Origin: Chloroflexota bacterium
GTDB taxonomy: Bacteria; Chloroflexota; UBA6077
Assembly (NCBI GenBank): GCA_021806765.1
Contig: JAJZQR010000113.1
Coordinates: 1 to 15,437, forward strand
Length of the DNA: 15,437 nt
Reading direction: 5' to 3'
Positions within the stretch are counted from its first letter, which is position 1. Each line of letters opens with the position of its first letter. Shown here one piece after another: positions 7,447-15,220 of this stretch. Both the position numbers and the translations under genes were made by a program. The notes beneath the pieces are model-generated. The model was not told where the DNA came from. It searched no databases and saw only the letters and a list, made by a program, of their open reading frames with translations.

Positions 7447-9552
7447 ATGGACAATCACCAACTCAACTGGATCACCAACTTCATCTGGGGTATCGCGGAC
7501 GACGTGCTCCGCGACCTCTACGTCCGGGGCAAGTACCGCGACGTTATCTTGCCAATGACAGTACTTCGGCGCCTCGACGCTGTGCTTGAGCCCACAAAGC
7601 AGTCCATGCTGGACATGAAGGCTCGACTGGACAAGGCCGGCATCGTCAACCAGGATGCGGCGCTGCGGCGAGCGGCAGGCCAGTCTTTCTACAACACCTC
7701 CCCCTTCACCCTGCGCGACCTGCGGGCCCGCGCCAGCCAGCAGCAGCTTAAGGCCGACTTCGAAGCCTACCTGGAGGGCTTCTCGCCCAACGTCCAGGAC
7801 ATCCTGGAGAAGTTCGAGTTCCGCAACCAGATCCCCCGCCTCTCCCGGGCCGACGCCCTCGGGACCCTCATCGAGAAGTTCCTCGACCCGTCCATCAACC
7901 TCAGCCCCCAGCCCGTCCTGAACGGCAACGGCGCCGTAAAGCATCCTGGCCTGGACAACCATGCCATGGGGACGATCTTCGAGGAGCTGGTCCGCCGCTT
8001 CAACGAGGAGAACAACGAGGAAGCGGGCGAGCACTGGACGCCGCGCGACGCCGTGAAGCTGATGGCGCGGCTCATCTTCCTGCCCATCGCCGACCAGATC
8101 GAGTCGGGCACCTACCTCCTGTACGATGGGGCCTGCGGCACGGGCGGAATGCTCACCGTAGCCGAGGAGACCCTCAAGGAGCTGGCCATCGAGCACGGCA
8201 AGGAGGTTTCCACCATCCTCTACGGCCAGGAGATCAACGCCGAGACCTACGCCACCTGCAAGGCGGACCTCCTGCTCAAGGGCGAGGGGGACGCGGCGGA
8301 CAACATTCGGGGTGGTCCCGAGTACTCGACCCTCTCCAACGACGCCTTTCGCTCCACGGAGTTCGATTTCATGCTCTCCAATCCCCCCTACGGCAAGAGC
8401 TGGAAGGGCGACCTGGAGAGGATGGGGGGCAAGGACGGGATCAAGGACCCTCGCTTCGTCATCGAGCACGCGGGCGACCCGGAGTACTCCCTGCTGACCC
8501 GCTCCGGCGACGGCCAGATGATGTTCCTCGCCAACATGCTTTCCAAGATGAAGCAGGAGACGGACCTCGGCAGCCGCATCGCGGAGGTCCACAACGGCTC
8601 CTCCCTCTTCACGGGGGATGCGGGCCAGGGCGAGAGCAACATCCGCCGCTGGATCATCGAGAACGACTGGCTGGAGGCCATCGTCGCCCTACCCCTGAAC
8701 ATGTCTTACAACACCGGCATCGCCACCTACGTCTGGGTGCTCTCTAACAAGAAGCCACAGCGCAGGCGGGGCAAGGTCCAGCTGATCGATGCGACCCAGT
8801 GGTCCAGGCCGCTTCGGAAGAACCTCGGCAAGAAGAACTGCGACGTTTTCATCGCCCTCGAGGAGGGCGAGCAGTCGAAGATCTTCCCCAACGAGGCTTT
8901 CGGATACTGGAAGGTGACGGTGGAGCGGCCGCTGCGCCTGGCCGTCGACCTGGGCGAGGGCGCCCGAGGGGTCTTCCGGAAAGCGTGCATGGAGGCGGGC
9001 GAGGAGCCGCTGACGAACCTGGTGGACCGGGTCGCGGCGGCTCTCGGGCCTGGCCCTCACCTGGACTTCAACGCCTTCATGGCCGAGGTGGAGGCCGACG
9101 CCGAGCGCCACGGGGTGAAGCTCCCCACCAAGCGGATGAAGCTGCTCCAGAGCGCCCTGGCGCGGCGGGACGAGGCGGCGGAGCCGGTGGTCAAGAGGGT
9201 CCACAAGCCCGGGAAGGCGGAGCCCGATCCGATTCGCGGCCGGTACGAGGCCGTCGTCGGCGGCAGGCGCTGCGTGGTGGAGTACGAGCCGGACCCCGAG
9301 CTGCGGGACACCGAGCAGGTGCCGCTGCTGGAGGAGGGCGGCATCGAGGCCTTCGTCCGCCGGGAGGTGCTGCCCTACGCGCCGGACGCCTGGGTGGATC
9401 AGGACGCCACGAAGACCGGCTACGAGATCTCCTTCACCCGCTACTTCTACAAGCCGCAGCCGCTCCGCACTCTTGAAGAGATCAGGGCGGACATCGTGGC
9501 ACTGGAAAGGGACACCGAGGGATTGCTGGAAGCGATCCTGGACCCCCGATAA
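7447..9552 (+). CDS. hsdM: Type I restriction-modification methyltransferase subunit HsdM, 701 aa
   Basis: HsdM pairs with HsdS to methylate adenine (N6) in a bipartite site and joins HsdR for cleavage. The N-terminal helical HsdM domain (about 6-150, starting NWITNFIWGIADDVLRD) is followed by the N6_Mtase domain. SAM-binding motif I is DGACGTGGML (227 on) and catalytic motif IV is NPPYGKSW (312 on), the N6-adenine type. The target-independent partner region WTPRDAVKLM (about 197) is also present. ATG at 7447 is chosen over the in-frame codon at 7381 because GGAG lies 6 bases upstream and MDNHQLNWI is a typical family start. A C-terminal extension of roughly 150 residues, charged and GC-rich, exceeds the minimal enzyme but is seen in large HsdM proteins. 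It is followed 48 bases later by the DUF262 gene rather than by hsdS. GC content is like the flanks. Confidence 0.97.
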   Translation: MDNHQLNWITNFIWGIADDVLRDLYVRGKYRDVILPMTVLRRLDAVLEPTKQSMLDMKARLDKAGIVNQDAALRRAAGQSFYNTSPFTLRDLRARASQQQLKADFEAYLEGFSPNVQDILEKFEFRNQIPRLSRADALGTLIEKFLDPSINLSPQPVLNGNGAVKHPGLDNHAMGTIFEELVRRFNEENNEEAGEHWTPRDAVKLMARLIFLPIADQIESGTYLLYDGACGTGGMLTVAEETLKELAIEHGKEVSTILYGQEINAETYATCKADLLLKGEGDAADNIRGGPEYSTLSNDAFRSTEFDFMLSNPPYGKSWKGDLERMGGKDGIKDPRFVIEHAGDPEYSLLTRSGDGQMMFLANMLSKMKQETDLGSRIAEVHNGSSLFTGDAGQGESNIRRWIIENDWLEAIVALPLNMSYNTGIATYVWVLSNKKPQRRRGKVQLIDATQWSRPLRKNLGKKNCDVFIALEEGEQSKIFPNEAFGYWKVTVERPLRLAVDLGEGARGVFRKACMEAGEEPLTNLVDRVAAALGPGPHLDFNAFMAEVEADAERHGVKLPTKRMKLLQSALARRDEAAEPVVKRVHKPGKAEPDPIRGRYEAVVGGRRCVVEYEPDPELRDTEQVPLLEEGGIEAFVRREVLPYAPDAWVDQDATKTGYEISFTRYFYKPQPLRTLEEIRADIVALERDTEGLLEAILDPR

Positions 9553-9600
9553 CAATACGCAAGGACCCGAGCAGACTCGCTATTTCACGGAGAGTGCGCG

Positions 9601-11442
9601 ATGCCCAACTTCGACTCAACAAAGACATCGCTGAAGAACGTCCTCGACCAGATCGTGGACGGCCGTATGCGGCTCCCGGACTTCCAGCGTGGATGGGTCT
9701 GGGACGATGAGCATATTAGGTCGCTGCTGGTAAGCATCGCTCGCGGTTTCCCAATCGGGGTCATTATGCTGCTGGAGAACGGCGGCGAGGCGAGGTTCCA
9801 GGTTCGCCTGGTAGAGGGCGTAGAGCCAGCAATGGCGAACGGCAAAGTTGAGCAGTTGATCTTGGACGGGCAGCAGCGGCTCACGTCGCTCACCCAGGTG
9901 CTTCGACTGAGCCGAGCGGTGAAGACCAAAGACGCTCAGAAACGCGAGGTCGAACGCTACTACTACATCGACGTCGAGAAGGCGCTTCAGGGCAACGGCA
10001 GTATCGAGGACGCCATCATTGGAGTAGATAGCAGCAAGACACTCAAGAGCGATTTCGGCCGCAAGATAGACCTGGACCTCAGCACCCAGGAGAAGGAGTT
10101 CGGCGCGTTCTACTTCCCATGCAACCAGATTCTGAACTCCGACCGATGGGAAGAAGGTCTGATGGCATTTGACGTATCGAGATTCCCTCGCTACATGAAG
10201 TTCAGGAGCGAAGTCCTCAGCAGATTCCGTGACTACGAGATACCGATAATCAGCCTGAGCAAAGAGAACAGCAAGGAGGCTGTCTGTATAGTTTTCGAGA
10301 AGGTGAACACCGGTGGTGTCTCGCTGTCTGTGTTCGAACTGGTCACGGCCACGTATGCCGCTGACGGCGTTAATCTCCGTGAGGAGTGGTTCGGCTCAAC
10401 AGAACGTAAGCTTCCCGGTCGCAAGAAGGAGCTCGCGGAAAAGCCCCTGTTGCGGGAAATCACACCCACTGACTTCCTGCAAGGCATTTCCCTTCTCTAT
10501 ACATACGATCGCCACCAGCAAGATCTGCAAGTGGGCCGAACGGCTAAGGAGGTAACAGCGGTCAGCGCAAGACGTGAACAGGTATTAGCGCTACCACTCA
10601 ATGCCTACCTGAAGTGGAACGAGATGCTCACCAAGGGGTTTCTAGCGGCAGCCCATTTCCTTGAGAGAGAAGGCTTCCAGGACATTGACTACCTGCCATA
10701 TCGGACTCAGTTGGTCCCACTAGCAGCGGTCATGGTACATCTCCAGGATCGCTGGCTGGAGCCCGTAATCTACGACAAGCTGGCCCGGTGGTTCTGGTGT
10801 GGGGTGTTCGGTGAACTGTATGGGGGCGCTGTCGAAACTCGCGTTGCCCTCGACGTTCAGGACCTCCTGAGTTGGATCAACGAACCCGCTGCGGGTGAAC
10901 CGGCGACTGTAGTCGCAGCTGGCTTCCAGCCTTCGCGGCTCGATACGCTCCGCACGCGTACAAGCGCGGCGTACCGGGGACTATACGTCCTGCTTCAGCG
11001 CGACGGGTCGAAGGACTTCTTCTGGAAGACGGAGATAGTGGACCTTGATCCTGCCGGTTACGCCATCGACATTCACCACATCTTCCCACGCAAGTGGTGT
11101 GTGGACAGAAACGTCCCCGAGCGAGTGTTCAACTCCATAGTCAACAAAACGCCCATCTCCTACAAGGCAAACAGGAAGATTGGTGGGGCTGCCCCATCGT
11201 ATTACCTAGAGCAGTTAAGGACCGATCCGCAGGTTCAGATGACCGTGGCAGAGCAGGATGCAATTCTAAAGAGCCATCTAATACAGCCAGATCTGCTGCG
11301 CTCGAACGACTTCAATGCCTTCTATGAGCATCGAAAGCGGGAGCTTATCAAGGCCATCGAGAGGGCGATGGGGAAACCCATTCTTGCGGGAACCCCTGAG
11401 TCGCCTGCCGAGGATGTGGTGGATGATGAGGTACCGGACTGA
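9601..11442 (+). CDS. DUF262/HNH nuclease-like protein (GmrSD/SspE type), 613 aa
   Basis: The N-terminal DUF262 domain has LPDFQRGWVW (25 on) and LILDGQQRLTSL (87 on). DGQQR is the ParB-like nucleotide-binding motif of GmrS. VFEKVNTGGVSLS follows (231 on). The C-terminal HNH-type part has IHHIFPRKW (His492-His493), then N-x3-NKTPIS (Asn511, Asn515) and NRKIGG, as in DUF1524/GmrD-like nucleases. Characterised relatives use NTP and cut modified phage DNA (GmrSD, glucosylated cytosine) or respond to phosphorothioate (SspE). The role in this locus is inferred. ATG 9601 has GGAG 8 bases upstream. The stop overlaps the hsdS start (TGATG), so the two are translationally coupled. It stands between hsdM and hsdS and is lower in GC (about 55% in sampled lines) than hsdM. 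It may be an added type IV-like activity protecting or supplementing the type I system. Confidence 0.92.
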   Translation: MPNFDSTKTSLKNVLDQIVDGRMRLPDFQRGWVWDDEHIRSLLVSIARGFPIGVIMLLENGGEARFQVRLVEGVEPAMANGKVEQLILDGQQRLTSLTQVLRLSRAVKTKDAQKREVERYYYIDVEKALQGNGSIEDAIIGVDSSKTLKSDFGRKIDLDLSTQEKEFGAFYFPCNQILNSDRWEEGLMAFDVSRFPRYMKFRSEVLSRFRDYEIPIISLSKENSKEAVCIVFEKVNTGGVSLSVFELVTATYAADGVNLREEWFGSTERKLPGRKKELAEKPLLREITPTDFLQGISLLYTYDRHQQDLQVGRTAKEVTAVSARREQVLALPLNAYLKWNEMLTKGFLAAAHFLEREGFQDIDYLPYRTQLVPLAAVMVHLQDRWLEPVIYDKLARWFWCGVFGELYGGAVETRVALDVQDLLSWINEPAAGEPATVVAAGFQPSRLDTLRTRTSAAYRGLYVLLQRDGSKDFFWKTEIVDLDPAGYAIDIHHIFPRKWCVDRNVPERVFNSIVNKTPISYKANRKIGGAAPSYYLEQLRTDPQVQMTVAEQDAILKSHLIQPDLLRSNDFNAFYEHRKRELIKAIERAMGKPILAGTPESPAEDVVDDEVPD

Positions 11443-12926
11443 TGCCTGGTTCGCTAGCGCTTGCTCGAGGATTCCGGCCCTACCCCTCCTACAAGGACTC
11501 GGGCGTGCCGTGGGTGGCACAGGTGCCGGACCATTGGCAGGTGCTGCCTGGGTTCGCTACGTTCGCTCCAAAACTGGCGAAGAACTCCGGTATGGTCGAG
11601 AAAACCGTCCTCTCTCTTAGCTACGGGCAGATCATCGTAAAGCCCGGCGAGAGACTGCATGGACTTGTGCCCGAATCCTTCGAGACGTACCAGATCGTCG
11701 ATCCCGGCGACATCATCCTCCGGACCACGGACCTGCAGAACGATCAGGTCAGCCTGCGAGTGGGCAAGGTCAGACAGCGCGGGATCATCACGTCTGCGTA
11801 CTTGTGCCTGCGGGCACATAGTCATCTATCGGATGACTACGCCTACCTGCTTCTCAACTCCTACGACCTGATGAAGGTCTTCTATGGGTACGGCTCGGGC
11901 CTTCGTCAGAATCTCGATTTCACCCACATCAAGCGAATGCCCATAGTCGTGCCTCCGAGTCAAGAGCAGGCCGCAATCGTCCGCTTCCTCGACCACACCA
12001 ACCGGCGCATCCGGAGCTACATTGCCGCCAAGAAGAAACTGATTGGCCTGCTGAACGAGGAGAAGCAGGCCATCATCAATCATGCTGTGACGCGAGGCCT
12101 CGACCCCAACGTCCACCTCAAGCCGTCGGGGGTGGAGTGGCTGGGAAACGTGCCAGCGCACTGGGATGCCTACAGGCTAAAGCACGTCGCAACCATTCAG
12201 ACTGGGATCACGCTAGGCAAGAACTATGGATCTGTATCCCTCGTGGAGCGTCCTTACTTGCGCGTGGCAAACGTGCAAACAGGCAAACTCGACCTCTCAC
12301 ATGTCACAACCATCCGTCTCCCTGCATCTGAGGCAGCAGCCTCATTGTTGCGGAAAGGCGACGTGCTGATGACCGAAGGCGGCGACATCGACAAGCTGGG
12401 GCGCGGTTGCGTATGGAACGGGGAGATTCCCGACTGCCTACACCAGAACCATGTTTTTGCCGTACGCCCTCGGCAAGTAGCTATGCTACCCGGTTTCCTC
12501 GTCGCTCTCATGGCTTCACGGCACGGACGTAGCTATTTCGAGAGAACAGCCAAGAAGACCACGAACCTGGCATCAACTAACAGCACCACGCTGGGCAGCT
12601 TTCCTGTCCTCCTGCCCACAGTTGACGAGCAGCAGCAGATCCTTGAGTGGATTGATGGACATACTCGGCCCCTCACCCGAGCGGTAGACAGGGCCGAACT
12701 CGAGATCGCCCTCATCCGTGAGTATCGCACCCGCCTCATCGCCGACGTGGTGACAGGCAAGCTGGACGTGCGCGAGGTTGCGGCCGGCCTGCCGGACGAG
12801 GTTGAGGCAGCGGAGGCTCTTGAATATACAGACGCTCTGGTAGACAGTGAAGAAGGAACCGAGGATACAGGTTTCGAGGAATCGGCGGCCACGGGTATAA
12901 TTGAAACGGACTCGCAGATGGACTAG
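11442..12926 (+). CDS. hsdS: Type I restriction specificity subunit HsdS, 494 aa
   Basis: HsdS sets the bipartite recognition sequence. Two half-repeats are visible: SGVPWVAQVPDHW (20 on) and SGVEWLGNVPAHW (about 229 on) each open a target-recognition domain. Each domain ends in a conserved helix, SQEQAAIVRFLDHTNRRI (about 172) and DEQQQILEWIDGHTRPL (about 394). TRD2 includes YRLKHVATIQTGITLG. After the second helix comes RLIADVVTGKLDVREVA, the normal end, and then an extra acidic tail of about 35 residues. The two TRDs differ in sequence, so an asymmetric bipartite target is expected; the target cannot be read from sequence alone. The ATG overlaps the stop of the DUF262 gene by 1 base (TGATG), with GAGG about 10 bases upstream. 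The last codons contain a possible promoter for darTG. Confidence 0.95.
   Translation: MPGSLALARGFRPYPSYKDSGVPWVAQVPDHWQVLPGFATFAPKLAKNSGMVEKTVLSLSYGQIIVKPGERLHGLVPESFETYQIVDPGDIILRTTDLQNDQVSLRVGKVRQRGIITSAYLCLRAHSHLSDDYAYLLLNSYDLMKVFYGYGSGLRQNLDFTHIKRMPIVVPPSQEQAAIVRFLDHTNRRIRSYIAAKKKLIGLLNEEKQAIINHAVTRGLDPNVHLKPSGVEWLGNVPAHWDAYRLKHVATIQTGITLGKNYGSVSLVERPYLRVANVQTGKLDLSHVTTIRLPASEAAASLLRKGDVLMTEGGDIDKLGRGCVWNGEIPDCLHQNHVFAVRPRQVAMLPGFLVALMASRHGRSYFERTAKKTTNLASTNSTTLGSFPVLLPTVDEQQQILEWIDGHTRPLTRAVDRAELEIALIREYRTRLIADVVTGKLDVREVAAGLPDEVEAAEALEYTDALVDSEEGTEDTGFEESAATGIIETDSQMD
12873..12901 (+). promoter_or_regulatory. Candidate darTG promoter inside the hsdS 3' end
   Basis: A perfect TATAAT (12896-12901) in the last codons of hsdS is striking in this GC-rich DNA. 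TTCGAG (12873-12878) lies 17 bases upstream but is a poor -35. Transcription would start near 12908, giving a leader of about 157 bases to darT. That leader contains GACGGT/ACCGTC (12941-12946 and 12961-12966), a 6-bp inverted repeat with a 14-nt loop. Confidence 0.4.
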
Positions 12927-13064
12927 CCGAACCCCTAGCTGACGGTCGCGTCGGGTCAGTACCGTCTGGGCAGCTTCTGCCCCGAGCGCGCTGATGAACA
13001 TCGGTTCCGTTCTCGCGGGGCACGGCACCTGTACCGAACCCGAGTTGTCTGGAGCGTAGAGCTC

Positions 13065-13715
13065 ATGGCCTCAGTTCCGGCCGATCCCAAGATCTACCAC
13101 ATCACGCACTGGAAGAACCTGGCTGGGATCATCGAGTGCGGCGGGCTATGGTCAGACGCAAAGAGGATCGAGAACTCCTTGCGGGCCGAGATCGTGGGCA
13201 TCACCGACATCAAGGCTCGCCGATTGAAGGAACTGGAAGTCAGGTGCCATCCTGGAACGAAGGTAGGGGACTACGTGCCCTTCTACTTCTGTCCGCGCTC
13301 CATCATGCTCTACATATTGTACATGGGTAACCATCCCTCGCTAACCTATCGAGGAGGCCAGGGGCCCATCGTGCACCTTGTGGCGGATCTGAAAGAGACG
13401 GTGAGATGGGCCAGTGCTGAGGGGCAAACATGGGCCTTCTCTGACCGGAATGCTGGCATCCGCTATGCCTCCTTCTTCAAGCAACTCATCGACCTACCGA
13501 AGGTAGACTGGTCAGCCGTCGCCAACAACGACTTCCGAGATCCAGTTGTGAAAGAGGGCAAGCAGGCGGAGTTCCTCGTCCACGGGTTTTTCCCTTGGGA
13601 ACTAGTAGAGATGATTGGCGTCGCCTCCAGAAACGTGGAGTCGAAGGTAGGCGAGATACTGGTGGAAGCGAGCCACAAGCCTACCGTATCCTTTGAGAGA
13701 GCCTGGTATTTCTGA
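13065..13715 (+). CDS. darT: DarT DNA ADP-ribosyltransferase toxin, 216 aa
   Basis: DarT uses NAD to attach ADP-ribose to thymidine in single-stranded DNA, which blocks replication. Family features in order are YHITHWKNL (His12, His15; NAD pocket), GGLWSDA, IKARRLKELEV (Arg52/Arg53, the catalytic-Arg region), YVPFYFCPRSIMLY (70-83), WAFSDRNA, and KQAEFLVHGFFPWELV, where Glu169 is the likely catalytic Glu (compare Arg51 and Glu160 in the Thermus aquaticus enzyme). The length is that of the short DarT class, and the active-site region looks intact, so the toxin should be active. ATG 13065 has GGAG 10 bases upstream, a somewhat long spacing. The stop overlaps an upstream ATG of the darG frame (TGATG). 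It lies 138 bases after hsdS, in low-GC DNA (52% in a sampled line), and is probably a phage-triggered toxin held by DarG. Confidence 0.93.
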   Translation: MASVPADPKIYHITHWKNLAGIIECGGLWSDAKRIENSLRAEIVGITDIKARRLKELEVRCHPGTKVGDYVPFYFCPRSIMLYILYMGNHPSLTYRGGQGPIVHLVADLKETVRWASAEGQTWAFSDRNAGIRYASFFKQLIDLPKVDWSAVANNDFRDPVVKEGKQAEFLVHGFFPWELVEMIGVASRNVESKVGEILVEASHKPTVSFERAWYF

Positions 13716-13732
13716 TGAAGGAGGGTGAGGCG

Positions 13733-14827
13733 GTGATCGAGTGGACTCGCGGTGACATTTTGCAGGCTGACGCCGAGGCGCTTGTCAATACGGTCAACTG
13801 CGTAGGCATCATGGGCCGTGGCATCGCCCTCCAATTCCGCAAGGCCTTTCCAGAGAACTACAAGCTGTATCGTGCGGTGTGCGAGCGTGGAGAACTACAC
13901 CCCGGGATGATGCTCGTGTACGATCTGGGGAGACTGCACAACCCACGGTACATAGTCAACTTCCCTACGAAGCGCCACTGGAAGGGTAAGAGCCGAATCG
14001 AGGACATTGAGGCAGGCCTGCCAGCACTCGTGGAGGAAGTCAGGCGCTACAACATCCGTTCCATCGCAATCCCACCCTTGGGCTCAGGATTAGGGGGTCT
14101 AGACTGGAAGGATGTCCGTCCGAGGATCGAGCGGGCTTTCCGAGATCTACCTGATGTTCACGTACTGATATACGAGCCTGGGAACTCCCCAGCCGCTGAA
14201 GAGATGCCGAAGGGGAAGCGAATCCCTCACATGACCGCAGGTCGGGCAGCGCTAATTGGCCTCATACGTCGATACCTCGCCGCTGCTATGGACCCGTGGG
14301 TGACTCTGCTCGAGATCCACAAGCTGATGTACTTCATGCAGGAGGCGGGACAGCCCCTACGGTTACGCTACGAGAAGGGCTTCTACGGTCCCTATGCTAC
14401 GAACCTGCGGCATGTGCTCAACGAGATCGAGGGGCACTTCATAGGTGGCTACGGAGATGCGGCGGACCATCCGAACACACAGATCAGGCTCATTCCCGAA
14501 GCGACGCACCAGGCCGAGGACTTCCTGGCGGAGGATGAAGAGACACGGCAGCGGTTCGACCAGGTGGCGGACCTGATCGAAGGCTTCGAGACGCCTTTCG
14601 GGATGGAGCTTCTCACGACAATTCACTGGGTTGTCACTCAGGAGGGTGTGACAAGCCCTGAGGATGCGGTGGCGAAGGTGTACGCATGGAATGCCAGAAA
14701 GAGGATGTTCGGGCAGGAGCACCTGCGTGTGGCCTGGGACACCCTCGTGGAGCGCGGCTGGATGCCGACGTCTCTGAAGTCTCTGGAAGCAGCAGCCAAC
14801 ACGGGTGCGAGTTCGACATCCGAGTGA
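13733..14827 (+). CDS. darG: DarG antitoxin: macrodomain ADP-ribosylglycohydrolase plus DarT-binding domain, 364 aa
   Basis: The N-terminal macrodomain (1-150) carries NTVNCVGIMGRGIA (19-32), the ADP-ribose-binding loop, and PPLGSGLGGLDW (114-125). It removes ADP-ribose from DNA, as known for DarG. The C-terminal domain (about 160-345) has LEIHKLMYFMQEAG and YGPYATNLRHVLNEIE and should bind and neutralise DarT. It resembles DUF4065/SocA-like folds. Start: an in-frame ATG at 13715 overlaps the darT stop, but it has no good ribosome site. GTG at 13733 has AAGGAGG 8 bases upstream, and the protein then begins VIEWTRGDIL as in known DarG proteins, so GTG is preferred (370 aa if ATG). Translation is coupled to darT either way. 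The protein is complete, so the pair looks functional. Confidence 0.94.
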   Translation: MIEWTRGDILQADAEALVNTVNCVGIMGRGIALQFRKAFPENYKLYRAVCERGELHPGMMLVYDLGRLHNPRYIVNFPTKRHWKGKSRIEDIEAGLPALVEEVRRYNIRSIAIPPLGSGLGGLDWKDVRPRIERAFRDLPDVHVLIYEPGNSPAAEEMPKGKRIPHMTAGRAALIGLIRRYLAAAMDPWVTLLEIHKLMYFMQEAGQPLRLRYEKGFYGPYATNLRHVLNEIEGHFIGGYGDAADHPNTQIRLIPEATHQAEDFLAEDEETRQRFDQVADLIEGFETPFGMELLTTIHWVVTQEGVTSPEDAVAKVYAWNARKRMFGQEHLRVAWDTLVERGWMPTSLKSLEAAANTGASSTSE

Positions 14828-14925
14828 TCGCCGCGCTGCCGCGTGACTTGCCGGTTGCGCGGCGGAACCCGTTGACGCGAGTATGGTGATCTTCCCCAAG
14901 CTTGTCCCGATAACTAGAGCCAAGG

Positions 14926-15018
14926 CTTGAGTTGCGCCTATGCAACGCGAAGCTCGTTGTGTTGCACAAATCGAGATTCATGAAACACAACGCAACTTGA
15001 GTTGCATGCGTGCAACAC
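14926..15018. repeat. Array of GTTGC/GCAAC boxes forming several inverted repeats
   Basis: CTTGAGTTGC followed after 5 bases by TGCAAC occurs twice, 70 bases apart (14926-14946 and 14996-15016). The second contains the inverted repeat GTTGCA/TGCAAC with a 4-nt centre (15001-15016). Between them lies a perfect 9-bp inverted repeat CGTTGTGTT/AACACAACG (14955-14963 and 14984-14992), and within it TTGTG-TTG-CACAA (14958-14970). In all, three GTTGC and three GCAAC boxes lie in about 90 bases. The spacing suggests binding sites for a dimeric protein. Confidence 0.75.
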
Positions 15019-15069
15019 AAGAGGCTGAATAAGTACGTACCCCTCTGGGCATAATACGGCTCTCGCCGA

Positions 15070-15197
15070 TACTTGACGGTTACTTGATTGCTGAGCCCGC
15101 CGCAGGGTTGGAACGGCGCGTGAGGCCGGTTTTCACAGCGTATTCCGCGAGTCCTGGGCACCTGTCTGCTTGGAGTTTACTTGACGGGTACTTGATT
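15070..15197 (+). repeat. Two 20-bp direct repeats, each a tandem TACTTGA pair
   Basis: TACTTGACGGTTACTTGATT (15070-15089) recurs at 15178-15197 with a single mismatch (G for T), 108 bases apart. Each copy holds TACTTGA twice at an 11-bp period, one helical turn. Direct 7-bp repeats at 11-bp spacing are the classic layout for OmpR/PhoB-type response regulators. The second copy ends 23 bases before the hsdR GTG. Confidence 0.75.
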
Positions 15198-15220
15198 CCC
15201 GGGCCGGATCGGGAGAGATT

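Larger units (their letters stand above)
14828..15220. other. 393-bp repeat-rich region between darG and hsdR, no gene
   Basis: No frame has coding character. The AT content rises. Two repeat sets are described separately: GTTGC boxes (14926-15018) and TACTTGA direct repeats (15070-15197). A CATAAT (15050-15055) could be a -10 for hsdR, with no good -35. There is no T-run hairpin that would clearly end darG. The region most likely carries the control signals of hsdR or of the operon's second half; a recombination junction is the alternative. Confidence 0.5.

Noticed and set aside
7390..8592. Long open frame (400 codons) on the minus strand opposite hsdM
   Set aside because: It is the mirror of a GC-rich gene with strong third-position bias. 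Its translation is low-complexity Leu/Val/Gly/Glu without any domain, while the plus strand has complete HsdM motifs. The similar frame at 8689-9555 is rejected for the same reason.
15070..15197. The 20-bp direct repeats as att sites or target duplications of a mobile element
   Set aside because: Only 88 bases lie between the copies, with no integrase or transposase, and each copy has internal 11-bp periodicity, which fits regulator binding better.
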